From Leuctra nigra (lineage: Eukaryota > Arthropoda > Insecta > Plecoptera > Leuctridae), in the NCBI GenBank assembly GCA_934045905.1, contig OW203768.1:35865060-35929059 (forward strand): DNA of 64,000 bases. The letters run 5' to 3'. The translations under genes and the position numbers were made by a program. This document shows, piece after piece, positions 12,326 through 22,812 of this stretch; position 1 is the first letter of the stretch, and the number at the start of each line of letters is the position of its first letter. The notes under the pieces are model-generated. The model ran no database searches, was not told the DNA's origin, and saw only the letters and a list, made by a program, of their open reading frames with translations.

Positions 12326-13461
12326 CAGGGCATCGAACCCGATCGTTTACGGGTTCAGGTTCGGGTTCGGGTTCAGGCAAAGCTATGATACGGGTTCGGG
12401 TTCAGGTTCGGGTTCGGGTTCGGGTCCGGCTCCACACTTAGATTAATCCTACATACCTACATCTTTGTGTTCCAAACCAATACATTTTCTGGTGTACAGT
12501 TTATTAAATTTGAATTACATCAACAAACTTCATTAATTTGACTTAAATTTTATTTTTTGGTCAATGCTTTATCATTGAACGCATGTCGAACTGACGTATG
12601 GGACTCATAGTCGTACTCATGATAAAGCATTGAGGGGGTGGGTGAGGGGGGGGGACTGAATGATCAGTCTGAATTTACGCGATTTTTGGCATATGATTTG
12701 TAAAGGCGTTTTGATTTTCTAAAAACTTTTGGTAGACACAAAAAAGCTTGTCGTATGCTGGGTTATGTATATAATTTATATATCCTCTAAAAAATTTCGA
12801 GTACCTAGAGCAGAGCTGTGATGTGATGATTAATGCGAAATGAAGGCAGAATTGGTATTTCAGACATCCAGTTTGCCCCGCAGGGAGATTTTTCATTTTA
12901 CTTCCTACTAAAACGAATTTGTGACACTACAGGCCACGAGTTATATTACTTCATAGAAAAATATTTTTAGTGTAGGTTGAAGCATGGGGGAAGGGCAGGA
13001 ACCCACCTCGTAAGTAAAAAATTAGACAAAGTCCCTTTATAATTCTTAAAAATATCTGGAATAATACTACTTTTCTTCTTCCCCATTTCAAAATTCAGAG
13101 CGGAGACTCAAGACAAAGCTATTCGGCTAGGTTATTTGGCGTGGAGACACAACTTATTATAATTCATGTTTTGTACCCTCACATAAAAATATATCTAAGT
13201 AGGTAGTATACTTTGAAAATGAAATATGAACTTAACATTTTTATTCAAATTATTAAATATTATAAAATGTATTTAATTTAATTTGAAAACCCATAAAAAA
13301 CCCTAAATAATATGGGTTCGGGTTCAGGTTCGGGTTCACAAATATATTTTATAAGGGTTCGGGTTCGGGTTCGGGTTCAGACAAAAAATTAATACGGGTT
13401 CGGGTTCGCAAAAAATACGTTTTTTTCGGGTTTCGGGTTCAGGTTCGGGTTCGATCACCTG
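12326..13461. mobile_element. hAT-type element with internal GGGTTC repeats
   Basis: Left end CAGGGCATCGAACCCG; right end, complemented, CAGGTGATCGAACCCG. Perfect 8-bp duplication CCAGTCAG at 12318-12325 and 13462-13469. Near both ends lie subterminal hexamer arrays, (GGGTTC)n at 12350-12430 and 13313-13450. The middle (12450-13300) is AT-rich with no transposase frame. Length 1136 bp. Related subterminal arrays occur in the element at 61563-62345. Confidence 0.9.
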
Positions 13462-13584
13462 CCAGTCAGGGGTGTCCGTTCCCCCCGGTTCCCCCCCTTT
13501 AATAACTGAGAATATTATCTCAGTTACGGCTCGACAGCTGTAGTTACCTACTACTTATTTATTGGCAATGGACACTATGACGAG

Positions 13585-14149
13585 CAGTGTTGTGAAGTAA
13601 CATGATACAAAGTAACATGTTACTACTTACTTTAAAAATGAGGTAATTGTAATTGTATTCAGTTACTTTCTTTATTAAAAATAGAAACAGTAACTTTTAT
13701 CCCGTTACAATTTTGAGTAACTTTAGTGAAATGTAACGTGATGCATTTAATTCATCTCTGAATAATGTAAAATGTCCAATTCAGTAAAAATAAAAAAATA
13801 AAAAAATCAGCTCTAGAATGAGAAGGCATTACAACAAAATTCTAAAATGCCTTTGGCCTAGACATTTTTCTTGTCCTGTCAGCCCTGTTCACTATTTTCA
13901 GTTATCAATGACAACTCAATTCAATCCCTTCAATAGTAAAAAACTTGAAGGAAAAATGCTAGTAAATTTAAAGTAACTGTGAAAGTAACTGCTGTCAATA
14001 TAAAAGTAGGTAACTGTAACTTAACACTGATATTTGTCGGTGTTACTTTTGAAACCCTTGTAACTGTAGCTGTCTGTAACACTGTTAGAATTTTGAGCAA
14101 GTAACTGTAACTGTAATACTGCTACATTTTAAAAGTAACCACAACTCTG
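13585..14149. mobile_element. TIR element with GTAAC repeats, probable hAT MITE
   Basis: Ends CAGTGTTGTGAAGTAAC and, complemented, CAGAGTTGTGGTTACTT. Many dispersed GTAAC/GTTAC motifs lie inside. A 73-bp segment shared with 11638-11711 sits in the middle (13898-13970), probably an inserted fragment. I could not find a clean 8-bp duplication, so the superfamily is inferred from the CAG ends. Confidence 0.6.
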
Positions 14150-14559
14150 GACGATAGCCCTGCCTATAGATATTCTCAATTGAATCATAATTTCATATTT
14201 AAAAAATATATACTTACTTTCTTTGTATTGTAAGTATTTTTTTCTCAAAATGAGTGCATACCTAACATGACAATTTAGGTAGTACAACTTATTCACAATG
14301 ATGAATTGAGATATGTCAACAAATTAATGCACTTGAACATGCTGAACCATACAAAATATTTATGTAAATGTGAAAGAAAATTGGATCTGCCATCAAATTT
14401 TATTTTCAGATTTCGCAAATAATCTTCTACCGAAGCTTTTACCTCTAATGACATTAGAACGAACTTATGATACGTAAATTTACATTTGTCTTTATACGAC
14501 TAGAATACAAAATTCACACAAATTTTAAAAAAATATTTAGAGGTGGCAGGTTCACTCAT
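14150..14559. other. AT-rich spacer, nothing recognised
   Basis: No coding, RNA or repeat signal found. Confidence 0.4.
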
Positions 14560-14563
14560 TTAA

Positions 14564-14733
14564 CCCTTTATAGGTCACTGGTCTGGGACCCATTTTATTG
14601 AGCTGAAAATTAAAGCAATTATCAAGGTCGTCAATATGAATATAAGGCGGGGAAAAGTGGGAAGCAAATTTCCCACTGTACATTTAGGTCACAACCATGG
14701 TGGGAAGATAATGTCCCAATAACCTATAAAGGG
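14564..14733. mobile_element. piggyBac-type MITE (TTAA target)
   Basis: Perfect terminal inverted repeat CCCTTTATAGGT / ACCTATAAAGGG flanked by TTAA at 14560-14563 and 14734-14737. TTAA target plus CCC-start TIR is the piggyBac signature. Length 170 bp. Its right TTAA overlaps the next element's TTA duplication and first base. Confidence 0.85.
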
Positions 14734-14736
14734 TTA

Positions 14737-15125
14737 AGCCGGTTTCACATAAAGCGCGTTTCGCGTTTTTTTTATTGACCAATCAAAACCACCGAAAATT
14801 TCGCCGCACGCGTTTTATTTTTAAGCCGCCCCATCTCGATTGTAGGGAGGTTTTTTCAGTACCGCGCGTGGCGAAAATGACGTCACGACCTAGCAGCTAA
14901 TCACGTGCGACTACGAAAACTATAAAATAAGACTATAATGATAATAATTACTTACCTCTGCATATTATTCCATCTAATCATACCAATTATAACACCCAAA
15001 TTGTTACTAACAAGAATAATAAATTTATATCAACATTCTGTTTTCGACGGCCTCTTCTAGGCGTTATAAAAAAAGACAAAACGCGATATCGCAAAACGCG
15101 GCACGCGCTTTATGTGAAATGGGCT
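14737..15125. mobile_element. PIF/Harbinger-type MITE (TTA target)
   Basis: TIR AGCCGGTTTCACATAAAGCG on the left, AGCCCATTTCACATAAAGCG complemented on the right. The right TTA is at 15126-15128; the left TTA (14734-14736) is part of the TTAA of the inserted piggyBac-type MITE. Length 389 bp, rich in GCGCG near the ends. Confidence 0.8.
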
Positions 15126-15364
15126 TTACCCAAGGGTAGTAAAATTATTTTAGATACCTTGGGCTGTATTTACCCACTTGTAGGTCATACACTTACCTAC
15201 CTTCAAAGACAGAGATGTTTGTACTTCGCTGTTCCTCCATTCTTCATCGCAACACTGTATTTTCTGTTAAATACGCGTTGAATTTGATTAAATATCGAAA
15301 TGCACGAATGTAGGCGATCACATTTTCCCACTTATAAAATTTCCTATTATGTGTAGGTACGGTA

Positions 15365-15561
15365 CACTCAGCAAATGATAAAACGGTATTTGAAAGAAAT
15401 GGATTGGCTGAAAAAAATGTGTTGGCATCAAAATGTTGAAGTCTGCTAACTCGTCATCTACCTATAGTAGGTGAGGATTGATAGGTGAGGGTTGATTGTC
15501 AAGGAACCTGACCAGCAGCGAATCCGTTTCTTTCAAATACCGTTTTATGTTTTTTTGGGTG
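15365..15561. mobile_element. mariner-like MITE (TA target)
   Basis: Flanked by TA on both sides. Termini CACTCAGCAAATGATAAAAC and, complemented, CACCCAAAAAAACATAAAAC, continuing into a well-matched inner block (CGGTATTTGAAAGAAA). Length 197 bp. End sequence resembles the MITEs at 58.8 and 60.6 kb. Confidence 0.75.
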
Positions 15562-16135
15562 TACTAACTCAATAATTACAATTTAATGCACATGCACGGT
15601 AAATCACGGTAAAATTTTCTATCAAATCATTATCTAGATACTTTTTTGAGTAACTGGCTGTAGATACTTTCACTTTCTGGTATTCATCAAGTAAAATATT
15701 AAATTTGTGACGTTCCCTCTTACCATGTTTTAAACAAATTACATGCAAAAAGGAACCAAACCCCAGGTATCATGAACTGAGATATTGAGAGAAACGCAGA
15801 GAGTTTCATAGTTTTTTAAATGTATGGACTAAATCAGTAATTTTTCTGTTGTTTGATCGGCAGAGTTTTTATATATTTTTTTGTAATTACTAAATATTTA
15901 AAATATACTGTGGTTACTTCAAAAATTAATGAAATGTAGCTTGGTTCCTTTTTTTTTATCAATGTGAAATTATTGTTGTTAATGTATAATGTAAAAAGGA
16001 ACCAACCCACAAATATGTGGATTGGTTCCGTTTTGATCAATGTGAAATTATTGTTGTTACTGTATAAATTTAAATTGTGAAAAGGAACCAACACCCAAAA
16101 ATTTAGATTGGTTCCGTTTTGCTTATTGTAAAATA
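15562..16135. repeat. Short tandem units with AAGGAACCAA / TTGGTTCC hairpins
   Basis: Two ~90-bp direct repeats (about 15955-16135) each hold AAAAGGAACCAA followed by ATTGGTTCCGTTTTG, so each unit can fold back; a further AAAGGAACCAAAC is at 15751. Between them ATCAATGTGAAATTATTGTT repeats. 15562-15750 shows nothing recognisable. Confidence 0.6.
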
Positions 16136-16417
16136 GTATAGAAAACGCTCAATAAATATACACTACACAGAAAACGTGGGTAGGTTCTCTTTTGAAAATG
16201 TAAGTTTATAGGTCAGCAACTAAAAAATAAAAGGGGTTTAATACAAAATTAAGCAAGCATAATTTAATAATCATAAAACACCAAAAATGAAGAATCGATT
16301 GATCACCTACCATAAAAAATGTCATGCCATTTTCAATGTCAAAGCTGATTGTAATTATTAATTATCACCAGCAGATTGCACACACAAAAATCTAAAGGTT
16401 TTTAAAAGGTTTAAAAA

Positions 16418-16900
16418 CAACCTTCAGGGAGACCCTGCGGTTTTGTTTCTGCCCATGGACGTCCGCAAGGAAAACGTATTTTCAACGGGTTAAGGGAGGG
16501 TGTGGGGAGCGCGCCCCCCCCCCCCCCCCCCACTTATTGGTTTTTCGACACTTTGAGACGATGAGGTGTATTTTGTGGAAATATTCAATATTGTATAAAT
16601 TATAAATTTGACACTTGACACTTGGGGGGGGGGGGGGGGGAGAAGACATGTTCAAACCTTGCCCCTCAGGCATTTTTTGGTTTTTCGACACTTTGAAATT
16701 ATTTGTTTGTGTATTTTTTGTTTACAAAATGATCACCACACAAATTGTATGTTTTCCTGACATCCAGGGGGGGGGGGGGGGGGGGGGGGGGGGAAGACAA
16801 GCGCCTCCCCCCCCCCTCCCCCTGTGGACGCCCATCCATGTAAGTGTCAAACATCCAAGTGCAATTTTACCGTGAAATAGGTGCCTCTCCGCCGCAGGTG
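16418..16900. repeat. Homopolymer G/C-tract repeat
   Basis: Contains a poly-C run near 16513-16530 and poly-G runs near 16624-16641 and 16768-16793, with the phrase TTGGTTTTTCGACACTTTGA repeated at about 16539 and 16678. Same dispersed G/C-run family as 11.5, 35.0 and 41.6-44.1 kb. Frames here are low-complexity Pro or Gly runs, not genes. Confidence 0.65.
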
Positions 16901-17399
16901 GCAGGGTGACATTTTTACCAGCTATTATTGTAACTACCTACTATTTGTCAATAAAGTGTTAGGTAAATGCTCAATATTCAATGCAAGATGCTCTCTGTAT
17001 GTAACAGTAATTGGGGGTTTCAAAGGAGTAGGTATAATATAATTGAAATGACTGCTCACTTACCGTTTTCCTGAGAGATCGTATAGGTATTCCAAATTGT
17101 GTTTTTTCACTGTTTAGAATCCGCGTAAAACTGTGTACATTATACTAACAAAAGAATGATGTTTTTCAAAATTATACATTAACAATTGATTAATGTATTT
17201 GAATGCATTTACTATCAGTAGTTACTGTAAAGAACAGAGCGTTGTCACATAAATCACAACTGATTAAAAAACAGCTCGAACTTCACACAGCAGTCTCCAC
17301 CCGCCTGACTGGGGACTGACTGACTGAAGATTTGATGTCGATGCAAAACTAGCTCGATCTAGTTCAGCGTGAGAACAATGATGAATCATATTATTCAAA
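16901..17399. other. Spacer, nothing recognised
   Basis: No coding or repeat signal beyond AT-rich sequence. Confidence 0.4.
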
Positions 17400-19661
17400 A
17401 AAACCGTTGTATCAGAGTTATGCAGATAAAGTCAGAATAGTCAAGACCTGATGTCAGACATAACCAGAAGGATTCAGAACGCACGAACATTTCCAGAACA
17501 TACCAGATAATACCAGACGCTTTGAGACAATGTCTATCCAGACCAAGCCAGACAATACCAGAATGACACCAGACCATAGTTCATTCACCAGAATATCTCA
17601 GAACTTACAAGACAATTATCCAGACAAAACCAGACGATACCAGACCAGCTACCAGAATACACCAGATACAGAAAATATCAGAATATACCAGAAGAAATCA
17701 GACACAGGTCTAACCAGACTAAACCAGACAATTCCAGAACTACACCAGATCAGTTCATTCACCAGAATATCTCAGAACTTACCAGACAATTATCCAGACA
17801 AAACCAGACGATACCCAGACCAGCTACCAGAATACACCAGATCCAGAAAATATCAGAATATACCAGAAGAAATCAGACATAGGTCTAACCAGACTAAACC
17901 AGACTATTCCAGAATTACACCAGATCAGTTAGAACACCAGGTTAACTCAGAACGTACCAGACATGTCAGTCCAGCAGACTATACCAGACGAAACCAGAAT
18001 ACACCACATCCAGAAAATACCAGATAATACCAGACGTTTTCAGACATTGTCTATCCAGATCAATCCAGACGATACCAGAATGGAACCAGACCAGTTCATT
18101 CACCAGAATATATCAGAAATGATCCAGTCAGTTCTACCCAGACTATACCAGACGAAACCAGAATACACCAGATCCAGAGATTTCCAGATATACCAGACGT
18201 ATTCGACAATGTCCATCCAGACCAATCCAGACGATACCAGAAGGAAACCAGGCCAGTTTATTCACTAAACTATACCAGAAGTAATCAAAAGTAGTTCTAT
18301 CCAGACCCAGCCATTCTGGTATCGTCTGGCTTAGAATAGAATGGAATAGAATTTTCATTATTTTGCTTGCTGGATAAACAGTGTCTGATACGTCTAGTAA
18401 ATTCTGGTGAATGAACTGGTCTGGTTTCATTCTGGTATCGTCTGGCTTGGTCCGGATAGACCGTATCTGAAAACGTCTGGTAGTATAATCTGGTATATTC
18501 TGGATCTGAAATGTTCTGGTTTCGTCTGGTTTTGTCTGGATAATTGTCTGGTAAGTTCTGAGATATTCTGGTGCTGAACTATGGTCTGGTGTCATTCTGG
18601 AATGGTCTGGTTTAGTCTGGTTAGAACTCTGTCTGATTTCTTCTGGTATATTCTGATATTTTCTGGATCTGGTGTATTCTGGTAGCTGGTCTGGTATCGT
18701 CTGGTTTTATCTGGATAATTGTCTGGTAAGTTCTGAGATATTCTGGTGAATGAACTGATCTGGTGTTATTCTGGAATTGTCTGGTTTAGTCTGGTTAGAA
18801 CTATGTCTTATTTCTTCTAGTATATTCTGATATTTTCTGTATCTGGTGTATTCTGGTAGCTGGTCTGGTATCGTCTGGTTTTGTCTGGATAATTGTCTGG
18901 TAAGTTCTGAGATATTCAGGTGAATGAACTATTGTCTGGTGTCATTCTGGAATTGTCTGGTTTAGTCTGGTTAGATCTATGTTTGATTTCTTCTGGTATA
19001 TTCTGATATTTTCTGGATCTGATGTATTCTGACAGCTGGTCTGGTATCGTCTGGTTTTGTCTGGATAATTGTCTGGAGGGTTCTGAGATTTTCTGGTGAA
19101 TAAATTGATCTGGTGTCATTCTGGAATTGTCTGGTTTATCTGGTTAAAACTATGTCTGATTTCTTCTCGTATATTCTGGTGAAAGTAATTGTCTGATTCA
19201 TTCTGGTTTTGTCTTGTAAGTTCTGGCAAGATTTGTTACTGGTTTGTCTGATATTTTCTGGTTATTTACTTTTTCTTGATTTGTCTGGATCTATCTTGAT
19301 AACTCTGGATTCATTTTGTCTGGTATAGTCTGATATATTCTTATGTAAGGTTTTCCTGACCTTTCTGGAAAACTCTGAGTCAGTCTTACTTCTTTTGTCT
19401 GGTATAGTCTGGCTATGCCTGATTAATTCTGGTTGTCTGGAGAAATCTGGAAAACTCTGAGTTAGTCTGACTAATTTGTCTGGTTTATTCTGATTATGCC
19501 TGAATAATTCTGGCGTCTCGAGCTTCTCTGGTAAACTCTGGTAAACTCTGGAAGAGTCGGGTGAAAGTGTGTCTGGATTCTGAGATTGTCTGAAATTCAC
19601 TGGGAATGTCTGGTAAATACTCCAGATTTTATCAGAAATGTCATGTTTTTTTCAAGCAGGG
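17400..19661. repeat. CAGA minisatellite array 2, two head-to-head halves
   Basis: 17450-18305 has CCAGA units on the plus strand; 18306-19640 has the complementary TCTGG units, so the array is a giant inverted repeat with a ~60-bp interruption near 18330-18390. Because 10 is not a multiple of three, each frame cycles through the same 10-residue peptide (PDNTRRYQTS-like), giving long spurious open frames on both strands. The right edge carries TTTTTCAAGCAGGG (19648-19661), the complement of array 1's cap, and truncates a LINE ORF1. Confidence 0.85.
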
Positions 19662-20029
19662 GACACTTCCATCTTCAGCCGATTGTTGAGGAAGCCACAC
19701 ACCTGTTCATAGGTGTCTTCCTTTTCAGTTTCGCTGATACCGTGTATCAGAATGCAGTTTCGTCTCGAGTACTGCTCGAGAGCATCCATCCTAGTTGCAT
19801 TTTGTTCAATTTGCGTTTTGGCCACTGTAATTTCTTGCTTGATTTCTTCGAAGCTAGAAATTACCCGCCTCTCAAGTTCCTTAAATTTCTCCTGTAGATT
19901 GATGTTATCGGCAGGGACGGGTTGATGGTCAGGATTTTCTGCTATTGCTATCTTTCGAAAATCTTCCAGGGATTGAAGAACTTTGATTTCAAAGTTCTCT
20001 ACCCTAGATTGCAGGGAATCTGCGTCCAT
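19652..20029 (-). CDS. LINE ORF1 fragment (coiled coil plus start of RRM-like domain)
   Basis: 125 codons from an ATG at 20029. The N-terminal two-thirds is a heptad-like coiled coil (LQEKFKELERRVISSFEEIK, KTQIEQNATRMDALEQ). It is followed by YSRRNCILIHGISE, the signature at the start of the RNA-binding domain in L1-type ORF1 proteins (transposase_22-like), and then FLNNRLKMEVSPA. In intact relatives an Asp-Ile-Asp-Arg-rich block follows; here the frame stops at once inside the CAGA array cap, so the array or its carrier cut the gene. ORF1 proteins trimerise and bind LINE RNA. No matching ORF2 lies downstream on this strand, so it is a relic. Confidence 0.75.
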   Translation of the reverse strand: MDADSLQSRVENFEIKVLQSLEDFRKIAIAENPDHQPVPADNINLQEKFKELERRVISSFEEIKQEITVAKTQIEQNATRMDALEQYSRRNCILIHGISETEKEDTYEQVCGFLNNRLKMEVSPA

Positions 20030-20400
20030 GGTGCGGCTACTCTACTGTTGTCGGTTATTTTCACAGGAGCTATGCACCAGGAATCCACTTGCTACTGAAC
20101 AGCTGTTGTTGTCAGTGTGTGTCACGCACGCCTACACAGATCTTGATGACGGGCGGAAGGGGAATCTGCGTTGCTAAACTCACACGGTATAAGCGCACAG
20201 GTGTTAAGAGAATGGAATAACTTATTATATTAGATGGAATGTGATGCACTCACGAGAAAGTTTATACAACAATTGTATTATAAAGTGAATATACTAGATT
20301 TATACCAATGTATCTGAGCCCTGGTTTACGTTATAGATGATGTTTAACTAATTTCCCTTGACCAACATGAACGTGAACACTATACTGCCGCCATCTTGAA
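20030..20400 (-). other. Probable 5-prime UTR of the minus-strand LINE ORF1
   Basis: Moderately GC-rich sequence upstream of the ORF1 ATG. No coding frame recognised; the upstream border of the element is unclear. Confidence 0.35.
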
Positions 20401-20912
20401 TTGAGGAAAAATTCCGGAAGAATTGTACAGTGAGAGAACAGATATCTCATCAAGATGAACAATGCCAAGTACAATATTATGTTGAACACCAACAGTATCC
20501 AGTAGCAATGCATGTATGTGGTCAATCACAGAAACAAACCCATATTGTTGAACGATAAGAAATAACAAGATGAACAAAATAATAATCAAAATGCACAGCA
20601 GCAGCAAACCCAAAAATTACATCATAAGCAACAGCGATGTCGGGAGCACCAGCAGGAACAACAACAGCAATATCAACAAGACCATATAATCGATATCAGT
20701 AATCGATATAATAATCGATATCATAGTATAAAACATTGGAAACAACAAGGACAACAAGGGCAACAACAACAAGGACGACAACAACAAGGGCAACAACAAC
20801 AACAAGGACAACAACGACGACATCAGCATCAGAAGCTGCAAAAGCATCAATATCTTCCGAACGAACATCTTTCTGAGAAACAAGACCAGTTTCCAACTGA
20901 AAACCAGAAGAA
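20401..20912 (+). pseudogene. Gln-rich frame, probable ORF1 of the split LINE
   Basis: Plus-strand sequence dominated by CAA/CAG codons. One frame gives EKFRKNCTVREQISHQDEQ through SQKQTHIVER (about 20402-20550); after a frameshift near 20555 another frame, open from 20566 to the TIR element, gives EQNNNQNAQQQQTQK through QGQQQQQGQQRRHQHQ to FPTENQK. If the TIR element (20913-22812) is removed, the frame continues past the junction as RSEYKSTVFRTRLF before a stop, just ahead of the endonuclease frame. That supports left and right flanks being one LINE. No zinc knuckle or RRM is visible, so ORF1 identity rests on position. The Leu-rich frames on the other strand are its shadow. Confidence 0.5.
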
Positions 20913-21177
20913 CCCAGCAAACACATGAGCTCCATGGGAGGTCCTAACATAAGGATGATGTTCCTTAAATAGGGATATCCTTACAAGGATGTACTGTGGA
21001 CCTCCCTGGTACATCCTAGTAAGGAGGACTCTTCCAAATTCAAGATGGCTTATTCTAAAAATGGCAACTGCCTAATTTAGGGAGGGATATCCTAAAAAAG
21101 GCAGAGACCATTATCCTTTTTTAGGACAAATTCTTCCTAAATTAGGCACCATATCCTTTTTTTAGGATGTCCCTTCC

Positions 21178-21213
<36 letters not shown>

Positions 21214-22812
21214 TAACAGCTTAGGAATCACTTACAGATATTATCTTAACAATAACACGAGCCAGTTACAAATTCCAGTGGCTGCTAGTCGACTAATGGT
21301 AATTACATGGTAATTAATGGTAAATTGATTAACATACAAGCTAAAAATACAAGGGTTAATATGTAATATACAATGAATGAGGTGACATGATAGTTATTGA
21401 TGTACAGGAGAAAAAAAGTAAATAAATATGAGCTGAGTTAGGATAAGATATTAAGTTGTAAATTATGTTAGGGCTAAACAGCAGAGTTGATAACGGCATT
21501 AAACATGTTTAGTTTGGGGGGCAAGACATCCATGAGATCTTTAGGAAGATTGTTCCACAGACGGGTAGTTTGACCCAGGAAGGAGTGTCGTCCCGTGTCC
21601 GAGTTGAAGCGAGGAATGAAGATCTTCAGTAGATGATCGCTTCTTCCCTGGTACGTTGCCGGAGTGATGAGTTTCGCTACATCTTCCCAGGCAGGGAGGC
21701 CGGTCATGGTCTTGAAGAGACAACGGAGGGCAGCTCGGGATCTTCGCCGGTGAAGCAATTCCCATTTGAGTTTTGCTTTAGTCTTGCTGACGCTAAGACA
21801 TGGTCGATTCAGCTCTTTTGACCATCGGCGGTGATTGTCCACAACATAGCGGGCCGCTTTGTTTTGGATGGATTCTAATGCATATTTCATATTCTCAGTG
21901 TGGGGGTTCCAAACGGCACTGCAGTACTCCAGCAGGGGACGTATCAGGCATTTGTAAGCGTGTTCCTTAGTTGGAACAGGCAATTGCCTTTTTTAAGGAT
22001 ATATTACACTAAAAATGGCCACTATTGAAATATTTATATAGGTTTCGTTAGCTGTCAACAGAGTACTCTGCCCTTCAACTTCAATATTGGTTTATGTTTT
22101 ACTCAGATATCTTTATTGTTTGTTTTAAGTAGGTAAGTTTTATTATTACCAAAATCTGGCAAAAATTATAAGAATTTGTAACAAAATGAGACACGTTGCT
22201 TTACATAATAGGACAAATGTGTATTTCCTCTTACGAGTTGTACCCTGCAAGTTGTCCCCTGCACTCCGATCCATATTATTTGTAGGTATGATGCATTCAA
22301 ACTATAAATGAATAAATTCCTTCAAAGAAATGAATGATAGCAGCTGATCTGACGCTGTCAAATGTTGGTGTTTGTTGTCGGTGTCCCGCAAGTGATGCAA
22401 AAATGCTTCACTTTTTTGGTGGAGTGAGCCTACCCCTGTCCTGTCAGTGTTAGTGTATTCTATCGATCTATATATTATATCGCTCTATCGTGTATTAAAT
22501 ATATTAAATAAGGCATTTTGAAAAGGCACTCATCGTAATATCGTGGAAAATGATCTACCTAATCTAGGAAATTATGTCCTAATTTAGGAGATGGATATCC
22601 TAAAAAAGGCAGAATATCTCCTAAAAAAAGGCAGACCATCCTTTTTTTAGGATGGTCCTCCCTCCCCAGGATGTACCTGGGAGCCATTTAGGATCCCCAT
22701 TAGGAAGCTCTGGGGAGGCTTTTAGGATCATTTTAGGAAGGACTGGGGATATCCTACATCCCTAATTAGGAGGGACTGGGGAGGTCCCAGGTACAACCTT
22801 GTGTTTGCTGGG
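20913..22812. mobile_element. TIR foldback-like DNA element inserted in LINE
   Basis: Terminal inverted repeats CCCAGCAAACACA (20913) and TGTGTTTGCTGGG (22800-22812). Both arms (about 250 bp each) are filled with palindromic modules: GGATATCC, TCCTAAATTTAGG-like and AAAAAAGGCAGA with complements, so the ends can fold extensively. The interior (21985-22560) has no transposase frame, and 21183-21983 is an inserted LINE fragment. No clear duplication: left flank AGAAGAA, right flank AAGAGAT, at best AAGA. Superfamily not assigned. Confidence 0.65.
21183..21983 (-). pseudogene. LINE 3-prime fragment (RT C-terminus)
   Basis: Minus strand, 169 codons from about 21983 to 21474. It starts inside the reverse transcriptase thumb (IRPLLEYCSAVWNPH) and runs through the conserved C-terminal tail (LWNNLPKDLMDV) to a stop. 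A ~260-bp 3-prime UTR follows and then a (TAAA)n tail, seen as TTTA repeats at 21183-21215. The catalytic core is absent. It is a severely 5-prime-truncated copy sitting inside the TIR element, and its tail repeat differs from the other LINEs here, so it is a further family (Jockey/CR1-like). Confidence 0.8.

Noticed and set aside
12350..13450. (GGGTTC)n runs as telomeric or interstitial telomere repeat
   Set aside because: The arrays lie just inside hAT ends with exact 8-bp duplications, and the unit is not the insect TTAGG repeat.
17530..18595. Long open frames (up to 165 codons) as genes
   Set aside because: Products of the 10-bp CAGA minisatellite, repetitive in every frame and on both strands.
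20617..20950. Leu/Val-rich minus-strand frames as membrane proteins
   Set aside because: Complement of the CAA/CAG-rich Gln-coding stretch on the plus strand.
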